Shown: in pieces, positions 56,228 through 64,000 of the stretch
Numbering within the stretch: the first letter of the stretch is position 1
How the letters are laid out: every line of letters begins with the position of its first letter
Assembly: GCF_947499265.1 (NCBI RefSeq)
Contig: NZ_CANMNK010000007.1
Coordinates: forward strand, 310,001-374,000
Direction: 5' to 3'
Length of the DNA: 64,000 nucleotides
From: an uncultured Roseobacter sp.
GTDB lineage: Bacteria; Pseudomonadota; Alphaproteobacteria; Rhodobacterales; Rhodobacteraceae
Position numbers and translations under genes: made by a program
The notes under the pieces: generated by a model
Databases searched by the model: none
What the model was told of the DNA's origin: nothing
Seen by the model: the letters and a program-made list of their open reading frames with translations, nothing else

Positions 56228-57244
56228 ATGATCCACAAGAATTGGGCTGAGCTTATCAAGCCACAACAGCTTGACGTGAAACCGGGCAACGACCCGGCGC
56301 GCCAGGCGACGGTTACCGCCGAACCGCTGGAGCGCGGTTTTGGTCTGACCATGGGCAACGCGCTGCGCCGCGTGCTGATGTCGTCTTTGCAGGGTGCGGC
56401 AATCACCTCCGTTCAGATCGACAACGTATTGCACGAGTTTTCATCTGTTGCCGGTGTGCGTGAAGACGTGACCGACATCATCCTGAACCTCAAAGGCGTG
56501 TCCCTGCGCATGGAAGTCGAAGGCCCCAAGCGTCTGTCGATTTCTGCGAAGGGTCCTGGCGTTGTAACAGCTGGCGATATTTCCGAATCCGCGGGCATCG
56601 AAGTGCTGAACCGCGAGCATGTGATCTGCCACCTCGACGATGGCGCCGATCTTTACATGGAACTGACTGTCAACCAGGGCAAAGGCTATGTGTCTTCCGA
56701 GAAGAACAAGCCCGAGGACGCGCCCATCGGTCTGATTCCGATCGACGCGATCTATTCGCCGGTCAAGAAAGTTAGCTATGACGTGCAGCCGACACGTGAA
56801 GGTCAGGTTCTGGACTATGACAAGCTGACCATGAAAGTGGAAACAGATGGCTCTCTGACACCGGATGACGCGGTAGCCTTTGCCGCGCGTATTCTGCAGG
56901 ACCAGTTGGGCATCTTCGTGAACTTCGACGAGCCTGAATCCGCATCCCGTGCCGACGAGGACGATGGTCTGGAGTTCAACCCGCTGCTGCTCAAGAAAGT
57001 CGACGAGCTGGAATTGTCGGTGCGTTCGGCGAACTGCTTGAAAAATGACAACATTGTCTACATCGGCGATCTGATCCAGAAAACCGAAGCGGAGATGCTG
57101 CGCACGCCGAACTTTGGCCGCAAGTCCTTGAACGAGATCAAGGAAGTGCTGTCGGGCATGGGTCTGCACCTGGGCATGGACGTCGAAGACTGGCCGCCCG
57201 ACAACATCGAAGATCTGGCGAAGAAATTCGAAGACTCCTTCTAA
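56228..57244 (+). CDS. rpoA: RNA polymerase alpha subunit
   Basis: From ATG 56228 (GGAGG upstream) the product is 338 residues. The N-terminal assembly domain has [20 protein letters not shown]. An acidic linker ([14 protein letters not shown]) leads to the C-terminal domain with [20 protein letters not shown] and [18 protein letters not shown], which binds UP elements and activators. rplQ follows after 160 bases. Confidence 0.98.
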   Translation: MIHKNWAELIKPQQLDVKPGNDPARQATVTAEPLERGFGLTMGNALRRVLMSSLQGAAITSVQIDNVLHEFSSVAGVREDVTDIILNLKGVSLRMEVEGPKRLSISAKGPGVVTAGDISESAGIEVLNREHVICHLDDGADLYMELTVNQGKGYVSSEKNKPEDAPIGLIPIDAIYSPVKKVSYDVQPTREGQVLDYDKLTMKVETDGSLTPDDAVAFAARILQDQLGIFVNFDEPESASRADEDDGLEFNPLLLKKVDELELSVRSANCLKNDNIVYIGDLIQKTEAEMLRTPNFGRKSLNEIKEVLSGMGLHLGMDVEDWPPDNIEDLAKKFEDSF

Positions 57245-57404
57245 CAGGGGTCTTTACTGAGTTGCCCACCCCTGGCGGGACAAAAATGCCCGCGCTGGCG
57301 GGGACGATCTGGGTCGCAAGACCCCAAGGAGAACCGGGTGACACGCATCACCCGGTCAGACAAAGCAAAATCGCCCGTAGAGGGCACAGTTAGGAGACTA
57401 GAAA

Positions 57405-57824
57405 ATGCGTCACGCACGTGGATACCGCCGCCTGAACCGCACACATGAGCACCGCAAGGCGCTCTGGGCCAACATGGCCGGCTCGCTCATCGAACATGAG
57501 CAAATCAAGACAACGCTTCCCAAGGCAAAAGAACTGCGCCCGATCATCGAGAAAATGATCACGCTGGCGAAACGGGGTGACCTGCACGCCCGCCGTCAGG
57601 CCGCAGCCAAGCTGAAGCAGGACCAATACGTCACAAAGCTCTTTGACGTTCTTGGCCCACGCTACAAGGACCGTCAGGGTGGCTATGTGCGCGTTCTGAA
57701 AGCTGGTTTCCGCTATGGCGATATGGCACCGATGGCGATCATCGAATTCGTGGATCGCGACCGCGATGCCAAAGGTGCGGGCGACAAGGCGCGCCTGGCT
57801 GCCGAGGAAGCCCCTGAAGAATAA
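57405..57824 (+). CDS. rplQ: 50S ribosomal protein L17
   Basis: The 139-residue L17 opens [20 protein letters not shown] and holds the [20 protein letters not shown] segment. It sits at the tunnel exit. TAGGAGA precedes the ATG. It is the last gene of the ribosomal supercluster and is followed by a strong terminator. Confidence 0.98.
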   Translation: MRHARGYRRLNRTHEHRKALWANMAGSLIEHEQIKTTLPKAKELRPIIEKMITLAKRGDLHARRQAAAKLKQDQYVTKLFDVLGPRYKDRQGGYVRVLKAGFRYGDMAPMAIIEFVDRDRDAKGAGDKARLAAEEAPEE

Positions 57825-57851
57825 GACGGACGCATCGCTGCGAAAGTCCAG

Positions 57852-57882
57852 GCCCCTGTCCGAGACCGGACGGGGGCTTTTT
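57852..57882 (+). terminator. Intrinsic terminator after rplQ
   Basis: GCCCCTGTCCG (57852-57862) pairs with CGGACGGGGGC (57867-57877), one G-U pair, AGAC loop, then TTTTTC. It ends the alpha operon 28 bases after rplQ. Confidence 0.93.
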
Positions 57883-57965
57883 CTATGAGGCGATCATGTT
57901 TTCGCACAGAGGACCCGGACATCTTTTTGACCGATGCGGGGCTGCTCTGAACGGCCAGCTCCTCT

Positions 57966-59216
57966 TCATCTACTCGCAGAGGCGATGGCCAATCCGTCGG
58001 TGACGGCGGTGAAGACTTCGGTGAAGGAATGCCGGGCCTCGGCAAACTGCGTTTTCATCGTTTTCGAGATCATCGACATCAGGCTTGACCCGCCAACATA
58101 GATCACCCGGTCCACCTGATCGGGGGCGGCCCCCGCGCGCTGCAGCGTTTCTGCCGCGCCTTCCCGCAGTCTTTGCGCATAGGGCGCAAGCACATGGTCA
58201 AGCATTCCGGAGGGCAGGGGGGCGGAAAGCGCCCGTTCAATCTGATCCAACGCAATCACCGGATCCGCACCGCCGGTGTTTGCTGCGATCTTGCCGCGCT
58301 CAACGGCAAAGGCCAGATCGTGGCCGATTTCTTCCTCCAAGACCGTCGTAAGACGGGTCAGTTTCTCAGGCTCTTCGGCAAGGTGCGCCATCTCCGCGAC
58401 CACGCGGCGGTTCTGTGCGGTATAGAGAAATGGGATTTTCTCCCAGGTCGCCAGATCGTTGAAGATCGCGTTGGGCACCGGCGACGTGCCGGGACCCATT
58501 CCCTTACGCAATTCGGTGCCCTTGCCCAGCAGCGGCATCACCCTGTCGATACTGATCGCGCGGTCAAAATCCGTGCCCCCGATGCGCACACCGTGATTGG
58601 CGAGAATGTCCACACCGTCAGGCGTCGATCGAAACAGCGAGAAATCGGAGGTCCCGCCGCCGATGTCGACAATCAGACCGACCTCGCCCGACTGATCGAG
58701 CGCGCCACTGGCGATGGCGGCGGCCTCGGGTTCAGGCATGAACGCGACATCCCTGAACCCCGCCGCCAGATAACAGGCCCTCAGATCGGCCTCTGCCTGC
58801 GCTTCACGCGCATCGCCCGCGCCGTGGAAAACCACGGGCCGACCCGACAGCGCGCGATCAAAAATCAACCCGGTTTCGGCCTCGGCCCGGATTTTGATCT
58901 GGTGCAGGAAACGGGCAATGATCTCAACGAAGGTGACACGCTCATTCAGGATCTGGCGTTTCTCATGCATCAGCGTGGTGCCGAGCACCCGTTTCAACGC
59001 GCGCATGAAGCGCCCGTCCGCACCATCAAGGAGCGCCTGGTTGGCGGGTTCACCGATCAGGGTCTCGCGGGTTTCGAAATCAAAAAAGAATGTCGTGGGC
59101 AGCGTTGCCATTCCGGGGGACATCTCGATTAGTCGCGGTTTGCCATCCGCCAGATACCCCGCCGCTGAATTGGATGTGCCGAAATCAATGCCCAATACCT
59201 GGCCGCGCGACGCCAT
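57966..59216 (-). CDS. Hsp70-family ATPase, YegD-like
   Basis: The 416-residue protein has the actin/Hsp70 nucleotide-binding fold. The phosphate-1 motif GIDFGTSNSA is at residues 9-18, phosphate 2 is DIGGGTSDFSLF, and the adenosine motif VIYVGGSSLMS lies near the C-terminus. At this length there is no peptide-binding domain or lid, which matches YegD-type proteins rather than DnaK. It is convergent with rplQ. Its clients and role are unknown. Confidence 0.85.
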   Translation of the reverse strand: MASRGQVLGIDFGTSNSAAGYLADGKPRLIEMSPGMATLPTTFFFDFETRETLIGEPANQALLDGADGRFMRALKRVLGTTLMHEKRQILNERVTFVEIIARFLHQIKIRAEAETGLIFDRALSGRPVVFHGAGDAREAQAEADLRACYLAAGFRDVAFMPEPEAAAIASGALDQSGEVGLIVDIGGGTSDFSLFRSTPDGVDILANHGVRIGGTDFDRAISIDRVMPLLGKGTELRKGMGPGTSPVPNAIFNDLATWEKIPFLYTAQNRRVVAEMAHLAEEPEKLTRLTTVLEEEIGHDLAFAVERGKIAANTGGADPVIALDQIERALSAPLPSGMLDHVLAPYAQRLREGAAETLQRAGAAPDQVDRVIYVGGSSLMSMISKTMKTQFAEARHSFTEVFTAVTDGLAIASASR

Positions 59217-59309
59217 GCCTGATCCCTCCCGGTGCTGAAACGAAAGGCGCGTGTCTATGAGCGCGCTGCGCAGAGGTCAATAGGGAACATCAATGCCAGG
59301 GCAAACCGT

Positions 59310-60641
59310 CTAGTCCGTTTCTTGCTGCCGCTTGGCGCGCAGTTTCTCGAAATAGGCCAGTCGTTTTTTCATCTCACGCTCAAATCCGCGGTCAGGCGGC
59401 GCGTAAAATGACACCCGCTCCATATCGTCGGGAAAGTAGTGTTGCCCGGAAAAACCGTCCTCAGCGTCATGATCATAGGCATAGCCGCTGCCATAGCCTT
59501 CTTCCTTCATCAGGGTCGTTGGCGCGTTCAGGATGTGTTTGGGCGGTGGCTCTGAGCCCGTTTGCTTGGCCAGCCCCATGGCCTGTTTGTAAGCGACATA
59601 GGCCGCGTTGGATTTCGGCGCCAGCGCGAGGTAGAGCACAGCCTGCCCCAAGGCCAAATCACCTTCGGGCGAGCCCAGACGCTCATAGGTTGCCCAAGCA
59701 TCAAGACACAGCCGGTTGGCCTGCGGGTCCGCCAGACCGATGTCTTCGACGGCCATGCGGGTGATCCTGCGCGCCAGAAAACGCGGGTCTTCACCCCCGG
59801 CCAACATGCGCGCCAGCCAGTACATCGCCGCATCCGGATCGGACCCGCGCACAGCCTTGTGCAGCGCGGAGATCAAATTGTAATGCGCATCGCCGGATTT
59901 GTCGTAGTGCGCCGCGCGCCGTTGCAGCCGCGCGGCCAGCTCCTTGGGGCCGAGCGGGGCATCTGCCACGATGGTTGATGCTTGTTCGACAAGGTTCAAC
60001 AGCGCGCGCCCGTCGCCATCGGCCATCTGCACCAGTGCGGATCGGGCGTCAGCATCCAGCGGCAGTTGCTTGCCCAGCATCTCTTCGGCCCGGGCTATCA
60101 ATTCATTCAGCGCCTCGGTCTCAAGTCGGCGCAGGACCAAAACCTGCGACCGCGACAGCAGCGCCGAGTTCAACTCGAAAGACGGGTTTTCGGTGGTGGC
60201 CCCCACAAGCACGATGGTGCCATCTTCCATATGGGGTAGGAAACCGTCCTGCTGTGCCTTGTTGAACCGATGGATTTCATCGACGAACAGCAGGGTGCCC
60301 TGCCCGATACGTTGTCGCGTTTTGGCGGCCTCGAACACTTTGCGCAAATCGGAAACGCCGGAGAATATGGCGCTGATCTGAACGAAGGCGCGGTCCGAGG
60401 CGTCAGCCAGCAATCTGGCGATGGTCGTTTTCCCCACCCCCGGCGGCCCCCAAAAAATGAGGGAAGAGAGCGTATTTGCCGCCAGCATCGCACCAAGCGG
60501 CGCCTCAGGTGCCAGAATGTGATCCTGACCAATCACCTCATCGAGCCGCGTGGGCCGCAGTCGGTCCGCCAGCGGGCGGTCGCGGGCTTCGTCACCTTGG
60601 GGGGGTGCACTTTCTGGCAAGTCGCCGAATAAGTCAGTCAT
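59310..60641 (-). CDS. rarA: Replication-associated recombination protein A (RarA/MgsA)
   Basis: From ATG 60641 the product is 443 residues, the family length. The AAA+ core has GPPGVGKT (residues 65-72), Walker B LLFVDEIHRF, and sensor GATTENPSFE. The C-terminal tetramerisation part includes PNRLCLDAWATYERLGSPEG-like residues (QANRLCLDAWATYERLGSPE). It acts at stalled replication forks with SSB. An in-frame ATG at 60725 would add 28 residues unlike the family. It is divergent from crcB. Confidence 0.96.
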   Translation of the reverse strand: MTDLFGDLPESAPPQGDEARDRPLADRLRPTRLDEVIGQDHILAPEAPLGAMLAANTLSSLIFWGPPGVGKTTIARLLADASDRAFVQISAIFSGVSDLRKVFEAAKTRQRIGQGTLLFVDEIHRFNKAQQDGFLPHMEDGTIVLVGATTENPSFELNSALLSRSQVLVLRRLETEALNELIARAEEMLGKQLPLDADARSALVQMADGDGRALLNLVEQASTIVADAPLGPKELAARLQRRAAHYDKSGDAHYNLISALHKAVRGSDPDAAMYWLARMLAGGEDPRFLARRITRMAVEDIGLADPQANRLCLDAWATYERLGSPEGDLALGQAVLYLALAPKSNAAYVAYKQAMGLAKQTGSEPPPKHILNAPTTLMKEEGYGSGYAYDHDAEDGFSGQHYFPDDMERVSFYAPPDRGFEREMKKRLAYFEKLRAKRQQETD

Positions 60642-60753
60642 GGGCAATCTTTTAGCGCAGAGCGGGGGGAGATGAAATCGCGATCCGAAACGGCGCCGCA
60701 ATACGCCGCGCAGGAAACTTGACAATCAAGCGGCTGTGCGTGACAGACCGCGC

Positions 60754-61134
60754 ATGATGAAAACTCTGATCATGGTGGCCCTTGGCGGCTCGATTGGCGC
60801 GTCGTTGCGCTTTCTCTGGGGGGTGTCGGTCTTTCGCCTGACCGGCCCGACGGAGCTGCCCTTGGCGATCATGGCCGCGAATGTGATCGGGTCGTTTCTG
60901 ATGGGGGCTTTCGTCGTGCTGGCGGCGCACCGCGGGCTGACACATCTCAGCCCCTTCATCATGACGGGCCTGCTGGGCGGCTTCACGACATTTTCCGCGT
61001 TTTCATTGGAAACGGTGACCTTGCTGGAGCGGGGCAGTCTTGGGCTGGCGGGGCTCTACATCGCCTTGTCCGTTGGCCTGTCCATTGCCGGTCTGATGCT
61101 GGGTCTCTGGGTGATGCGGGGGGTGCTGCTGTGA
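60754..61134 (+). CDS. crcB: Fluoride exporter CrcB/Fluc
   Basis: The 126-residue, four-helix dual-topology channel exports fluoride. Motifs GGSIGASLRFLWG, AANVIGSFLMGAF and GLLGGFTTFSAFSLE are diagnostic. ATG 60754 or 60757 is likely; a GTG at 60736 is also in frame. I looked for a fluoride riboswitch in the 112-base gap to rarA and could not match its conserved core. It overlaps the next gene by four bases (GTGA). Confidence 0.93.
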   Translation: MMKTLIMVALGGSIGASLRFLWGVSVFRLTGPTELPLAIMAANVIGSFLMGAFVVLAAHRGLTHLSPFIMTGLLGGFTTFSAFSLETVTLLERGSLGLAGLYIALSVGLSIAGLMLGLWVMRGVLL

Positions 61135-62174
61135 GCCGGGTTCAGATGCTGACCATCAAGGACGGTGATGCGGATCAACGGCTGGACCGTTGGTTTCGCG
61201 GGCAGTTCCCGCACATCAGTCAGGGCCGGATCGAGAAAATGTGCCGCAAGGGCGAGATCCGCGTTGATGGCGGCCGGGTCAAAGGCTCCACACGGCTGGA
61301 GGCCGGGCAGCAGGTGCGGGTGCCGCCCTTGCCGAGCAGTGATGCCCCGCCGCCCACGCCCAAGGCAAAAGTCTCTGATGCGGATGCAAAGCTGATCCAG
61401 TCCTGTGTGATCTACCGCGACGATCATGTGATTGCGCTGAACAAACCGGCGGGGTTGCCGACGCAGGGCGGGTCCAAGCAAACGCGGCATGTGGATGGCA
61501 TGGCGGAGGCCCTAAAATTCGGGCTGGATGAAAAACCGCGGCTGGTTCACCGGCTCGACAAGGATACCTCCGGCGTATTGCTTCTGGCCCGTACGCGCGC
61601 TGCAGCCAAAGCGCTGACCGCCGCGATGCGACATCGGGAGACGCGCAAGATTTACTGGGCGCTGGTGGCCGGTGTCCCGACACCCTACCTCGGTGAGATC
61701 AAATACGGTCTGGTCAAGGCGCCCGGTCGTGGTACCGGCGGCGAGGGGGAAAAGATGATCGCGGTGCATCCGCGTGACATTGACGACACCTATGGCGCCA
61801 AACGCGCGCATACGCTTTACGCCACGCTCTACCGCGTTGCATCGCGGGCCGCCTGGGTCGCGATGGAGCCGGTCACGGGCCGGACGCATCAGCTGCGCGC
61901 GCATATGGCGGAGATCGGGCATCCGATCATCGGGGATGGCAAATACGGTGGCTCCGGTCAGGAAAACATGGGGGACGGCTGGGGCGCGCAACTGGGCGGG
62001 ATCATCTCCAAGAAGCTGCATCTGCATGCACGGATGATGCGTTTTGAACACCCGGAGACGCGCAAGGTGGTGACAGTGACCGCGCCGATGCCCGATCACA
62101 TGGCGCAGAGTTGGGACACCTTTGGCTGGACAACAGATCTGGCCGCCGAAGATCCGTTTGAGGCGCTGGAATGA
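61131..62174 (+). CDS. RluA-family 23S rRNA pseudouridine synthase (RluC-like)
   Basis: The 347-residue enzyme has an N-terminal S4 RNA-binding domain (about residues 15-70, with HISQGRIEKMCRKGEIRVDG) and the catalytic domain with HRLDKDTSG, catalytic Asp143. GRTHQLRAHMAEIGHPIIGD closes the active site. The S4 domain favours RluC/RluD over RluA; RluC is the likely class. The GTG start overlaps crcB by four bases, and its stop overlaps the HAD gene (ATGA). Confidence 0.92.
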   Translation: MSRVQMLTIKDGDADQRLDRWFRGQFPHISQGRIEKMCRKGEIRVDGGRVKGSTRLEAGQQVRVPPLPSSDAPPPTPKAKVSDADAKLIQSCVIYRDDHVIALNKPAGLPTQGGSKQTRHVDGMAEALKFGLDEKPRLVHRLDKDTSGVLLLARTRAAAKALTAAMRHRETRKIYWALVAGVPTPYLGEIKYGLVKAPGRGTGGEGEKMIAVHPRDIDDTYGAKRAHTLYATLYRVASRAAWVAMEPVTGRTHQLRAHMAEIGHPIIGDGKYGGSGQENMGDGWGAQLGGIISKKLHLHARMMRFEHPETRKVVTVTAPMPDHMAQSWDTFGWTTDLAAEDPFEALE

Positions 62175-62845
62175 GCGCGCCGCTGCGGTTGGTGATTTTC
62201 GATGTGGATGGCACGCTGGTAGACAGCCAGGCCGACATCCTCGCCGCCATGGCGCAGGCCTTTGCCGCCGTTGGACAGCCCGCACCGTCGCGCAATGCAA
62301 TTTTGGGGATCGTTGGCCTGTCGCTGGACGTGGCCATGGCCCGTTTGGCGCCGGATGCGGATCATGCCCGCATGGTTCAGGGCTACAAGGACGCCTACAT
62401 GGTATTGCGGGCCAAGACCGGGGCGGCGCAATCCTCTCCGCTCTACCCCGGCGCGCGGGAGGCTTTGACGCGGCTGCGTGCGCAGCCAGAGGTGCTGTTG
62501 GGGGTGGCGACCGGAAAATCAAAGCGCGGCCTCGACAAGCTGATCGAAGCGCACGGGCTTGAAGGTGTCTTTGTCACGCAGCAGGTCGCGGATTTTCACC
62601 CCTCAAAGCCGCACCCGTCGATGATCCATCAGGCGATGATGGACACCGGCGTTGCGGCTGGCCAAACGGTGATGATCGGCGACACCAGTTTTGACATGGA
62701 TATGGCCGCAGCGGCGGGTGTGCACGGGGTGGGCGTGAGCTGGGGATACCATCCGGTTTCCGCGTTGCGCGCCGCGCGGACGGTATTGCCCGATTTTACA
62801 GCACTTGATGCGGTTCTGGGCGAGCTCTGGGGGATCACGGCGTGA
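62171..62845 (+). CDS. HAD-superfamily hydrolase, phosphoglycolate phosphatase-like
   Basis: This 224-residue phosphatase has motif I FDVDGTLVDS with the nucleophile Asp11 and Asp13. Motif II is VATGKSK and motif IV GDTSFDMDMAAAAG. A helical cap lies between. Related Rhodobacteraceae proteins are annotated as Gph-like; the substrate is not evident. It overlaps genes on both sides by four bases, so the crcB-pseudouridine synthase-HAD-ATP12 run is one operon. Confidence 0.9.
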   Translation: MSAPLRLVIFDVDGTLVDSQADILAAMAQAFAAVGQPAPSRNAILGIVGLSLDVAMARLAPDADHARMVQGYKDAYMVLRAKTGAAQSSPLYPGAREALTRLRAQPEVLLGVATGKSKRGLDKLIEAHGLEGVFVTQQVADFHPSKPHPSMIHQAMMDTGVAAGQTVMIGDTSFDMDMAAAAGVHGVGVSWGYHPVSALRAARTVLPDFTALDAVLGELWGITA

Positions 62846-63558
62846 GCGAGTGGAAGGCCAAGAGGTTCTGGAAAACCGCAGCGGTTGTCGAAAAAACCGG
62901 TGGGTTCGAGATCGCATTGGATGCACGCCCGGTCAAAACACCGGCAAAACGCGCCTTGCTGGTGCCCAGCCGCGGGTTTGCCGAGGCGATTGCCGCAGAA
63001 TGGGATGCGCAAGAAGATCAGATTGACCCACAAAGCATGCCCTTTACCCGCACGGCAAATGCGGCGGTGGACAAGGTTGCGACCCAGCATGCCGAAGTCG
63101 CCGAAATGCTGGCAGCCTACGGCGACAGCGATCTGCTGTGTTACCGGGCGGAGCAACCTGTCGAACTCGTGGCGCGTCAGGCGCAGATTTGGGATCCATT
63201 TCTCGACTGGGCAGACACGGCGCTGAACGCGCGTCTGGAAGCGCGGGCAGGGGTCATGCACATCCCACAGGACCCACAAGCGCTGGAACGCCTATCGGCC
63301 AAGGTGGCCGCGCTGTCCGCCTATCAGCTGGCTGCGTTTCACGATCTGGTCAGCCTCTCGGGGTCGCTGATTCTCGGCTTTGCGACCGCGCAAGATGTGC
63401 AAAGCGCCAGGGCCATTTGGGACGTTTCCCGTCTCGATGAAATCTGGCAGGCAGAGCAATGGGGCCAGGACGAAGAAGCCGAAGCAGCGGCGGCCATCAA
63501 GCAAGCGGCTTTTGAACACGCAAAAGTGGTTTTTGACCTCTCCAAGCCCGATTCTTAG
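62842..63558 (+). CDS. ATP12-family F1-ATPase assembly chaperone
   Basis: The 238-residue protein matches the alphaproteobacterial ATP12 family, which protects F1 subunit alpha during assembly. Blocks include KRFWKTAAVVEKTGGFEIAL, LDARPVKTPAKRALLVPSRG, EWDAQEDQIDPQSMPFTRTA and the YGDSDLLCYRAEQP signature. The start is a GTG overlapping the HAD stop. The C-terminus is charged ([20 protein letters not shown]). Confidence 0.93.
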   Translation: MSEWKAKRFWKTAAVVEKTGGFEIALDARPVKTPAKRALLVPSRGFAEAIAAEWDAQEDQIDPQSMPFTRTANAAVDKVATQHAEVAEMLAAYGDSDLLCYRAEQPVELVARQAQIWDPFLDWADTALNARLEARAGVMHIPQDPQALERLSAKVAALSAYQLAAFHDLVSLSGSLILGFATAQDVQSARAIWDVSRLDEIWQAEQWGQDEEAEAAAAIKQAAFEHAKVVFDLSKPDS

Positions 63559-63747
63559 GAGATTGCATGACAGTGATGCGAAGTTACGCAACGCCGAGCG
63601 CGATTTTCCGAAGCCTACCCTTGACGTTATTGCTTGAATCCGACCAGTATGTCGCCCACTTGGAAGGTACTAACATCCAATATCGCCTCCGGCCGAAATG
63701 TGCCGGTAGACCCGCCAAAACCGGCGGAAAATCAGGAAGAGGTAAAA

Positions 63748-64000
63748 ATGAAAAAATCTGTACTCCTTGGCGCGTTGACCGTTGCTGGCCTTGCGGCTGG
63801 CGCAGCGGCCGCTGGTACGTTGGACGACGTAAAAGCGCGCGGCAAACTTAACTGTGGTGTGACCACGGGGCTTGTGGGCTTTGCGGCTCCGGACGCAAAT
63901 GGCGAATGGAAGGGCTTTGACGTTGCGGTGTGCCGCGCTGTTGCCGCCGCCGTTCTGAACGACCCGACAGCGGTGGAATTCGTGCCGACAACCGGCAAAA
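63748..64000 (+). CDS. aapJ: Amino-acid ABC transporter periplasmic binding protein (partial)
   Basis: The first 84 residues are in the window; the gene runs off the end. A signal peptide (MKKSVLLGALTVAGLAAGAA) precedes the mature start GTLDDVKARGKLNCGVTTGL and FAAPDANGEWKGFDVAVCRA, which match the general L-amino-acid binding protein AapJ. GGAAGAGG lies before the ATG. TTGACG at 63621 with a poor -10 (CAGTAT) may be its promoter. The aapQMP genes would be expected downstream. Confidence 0.88.
   Translation, partial: MKKSVLLGALTVAGLAAGAAAAGTLDDVKARGKLNCGVTTGLVGFAAPDANGEWKGFDVAVCRAVAAAVLNDPTAVEFVPTTGK

Noticed and set aside
60642-60753. Fluoride riboswitch before crcB
   Set aside because: The gap has GGGGGGAGATGAAAT and GGCGCC-like pieces, but I could not place the conserved core and pseudoknot.

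Overview
The window is a piece of an alphaproteobacterial chromosome, most likely Rhodobacteraceae (Roseobacter group). Three things point there: the gene neighbourhoods (hprK-rapZ-PTS EIIA-HPr; cobalamin adenosyltransferase-etfB-etfA-hbd; tuf-trpT-secE-nusG; str-S10-spc-alpha), the close match of the proteins to roseobacter families, and a GC-rich base composition broken by AT-richer patches. The genus cannot be fixed from the sequence alone.

Layout. 1-2666: the 3' end of hprK, then rapZ, a mannose-type EIIA, HPr and an acyltransferase. This is a regulatory PTS phosphorelay with no sugar permease in view. 2716-8987: mostly minus-strand metabolism: 3-hydroxybutyryl-CoA dehydrogenase, ETF alpha and beta, cobalamin adenosyltransferase, a HIG1-type membrane protein, an SDR and an SH3 protein, with one plus-strand DUF6473-like gene. 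9191-13630: parC, a cytochrome P450 and a lipoprotein. 13743-20504: tuf copy 1, a small lipoprotein, an acetyltransferase cut by an amber codon, tRNA-Trp, secE, nusG, rplK-rplA-rplJ-rplL. 20792-29226: rpoB and rpoC, closed by a strong terminator. 29459-31998: a three-gene membrane/HlyD/EamA module. 32459-57824: rpsL-rpsG-fusA-tuf followed by the S10, spc and alpha ribosomal gene blocks with secY, adk and rpoA. 57966-64000: a YegD-like Hsp70, rarA, crcB, a pseudouridine synthase, a HAD phosphatase, an ATP12 chaperone and the start of an amino-acid-binding protein gene.

The ribosomal cluster is not continuous. It is broken after rplW, rplP and rpmD. At each break an intrinsic terminator is followed by orphan genes or debris (AT-rich membrane ORF; lipoprotein, 2OG oxygenase, unknown ORFs and a decayed RTX gene; unknown minus-strand ORF). 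Transcription then appears to restart: TTGNNN-17-TATACG promoters with GC-rich discriminators stand before rpsL, rpmC and rplO. The rpsL leader also carries three 15-bp palindromes spaced exactly 25 bp apart.

The most unusual structures are the rpsL palindrome array (32299-32373), an inverted pair of 43-bp hairpin elements around a lipoprotein gene (42645-43440), a large nested inverted-repeat element (51991-52117), and the TGG-to-TAG change in the acetyltransferase. I found no CRISPR array, IS element, prophage or recognisable defence system. No clearly new multi-gene system is demonstrated.
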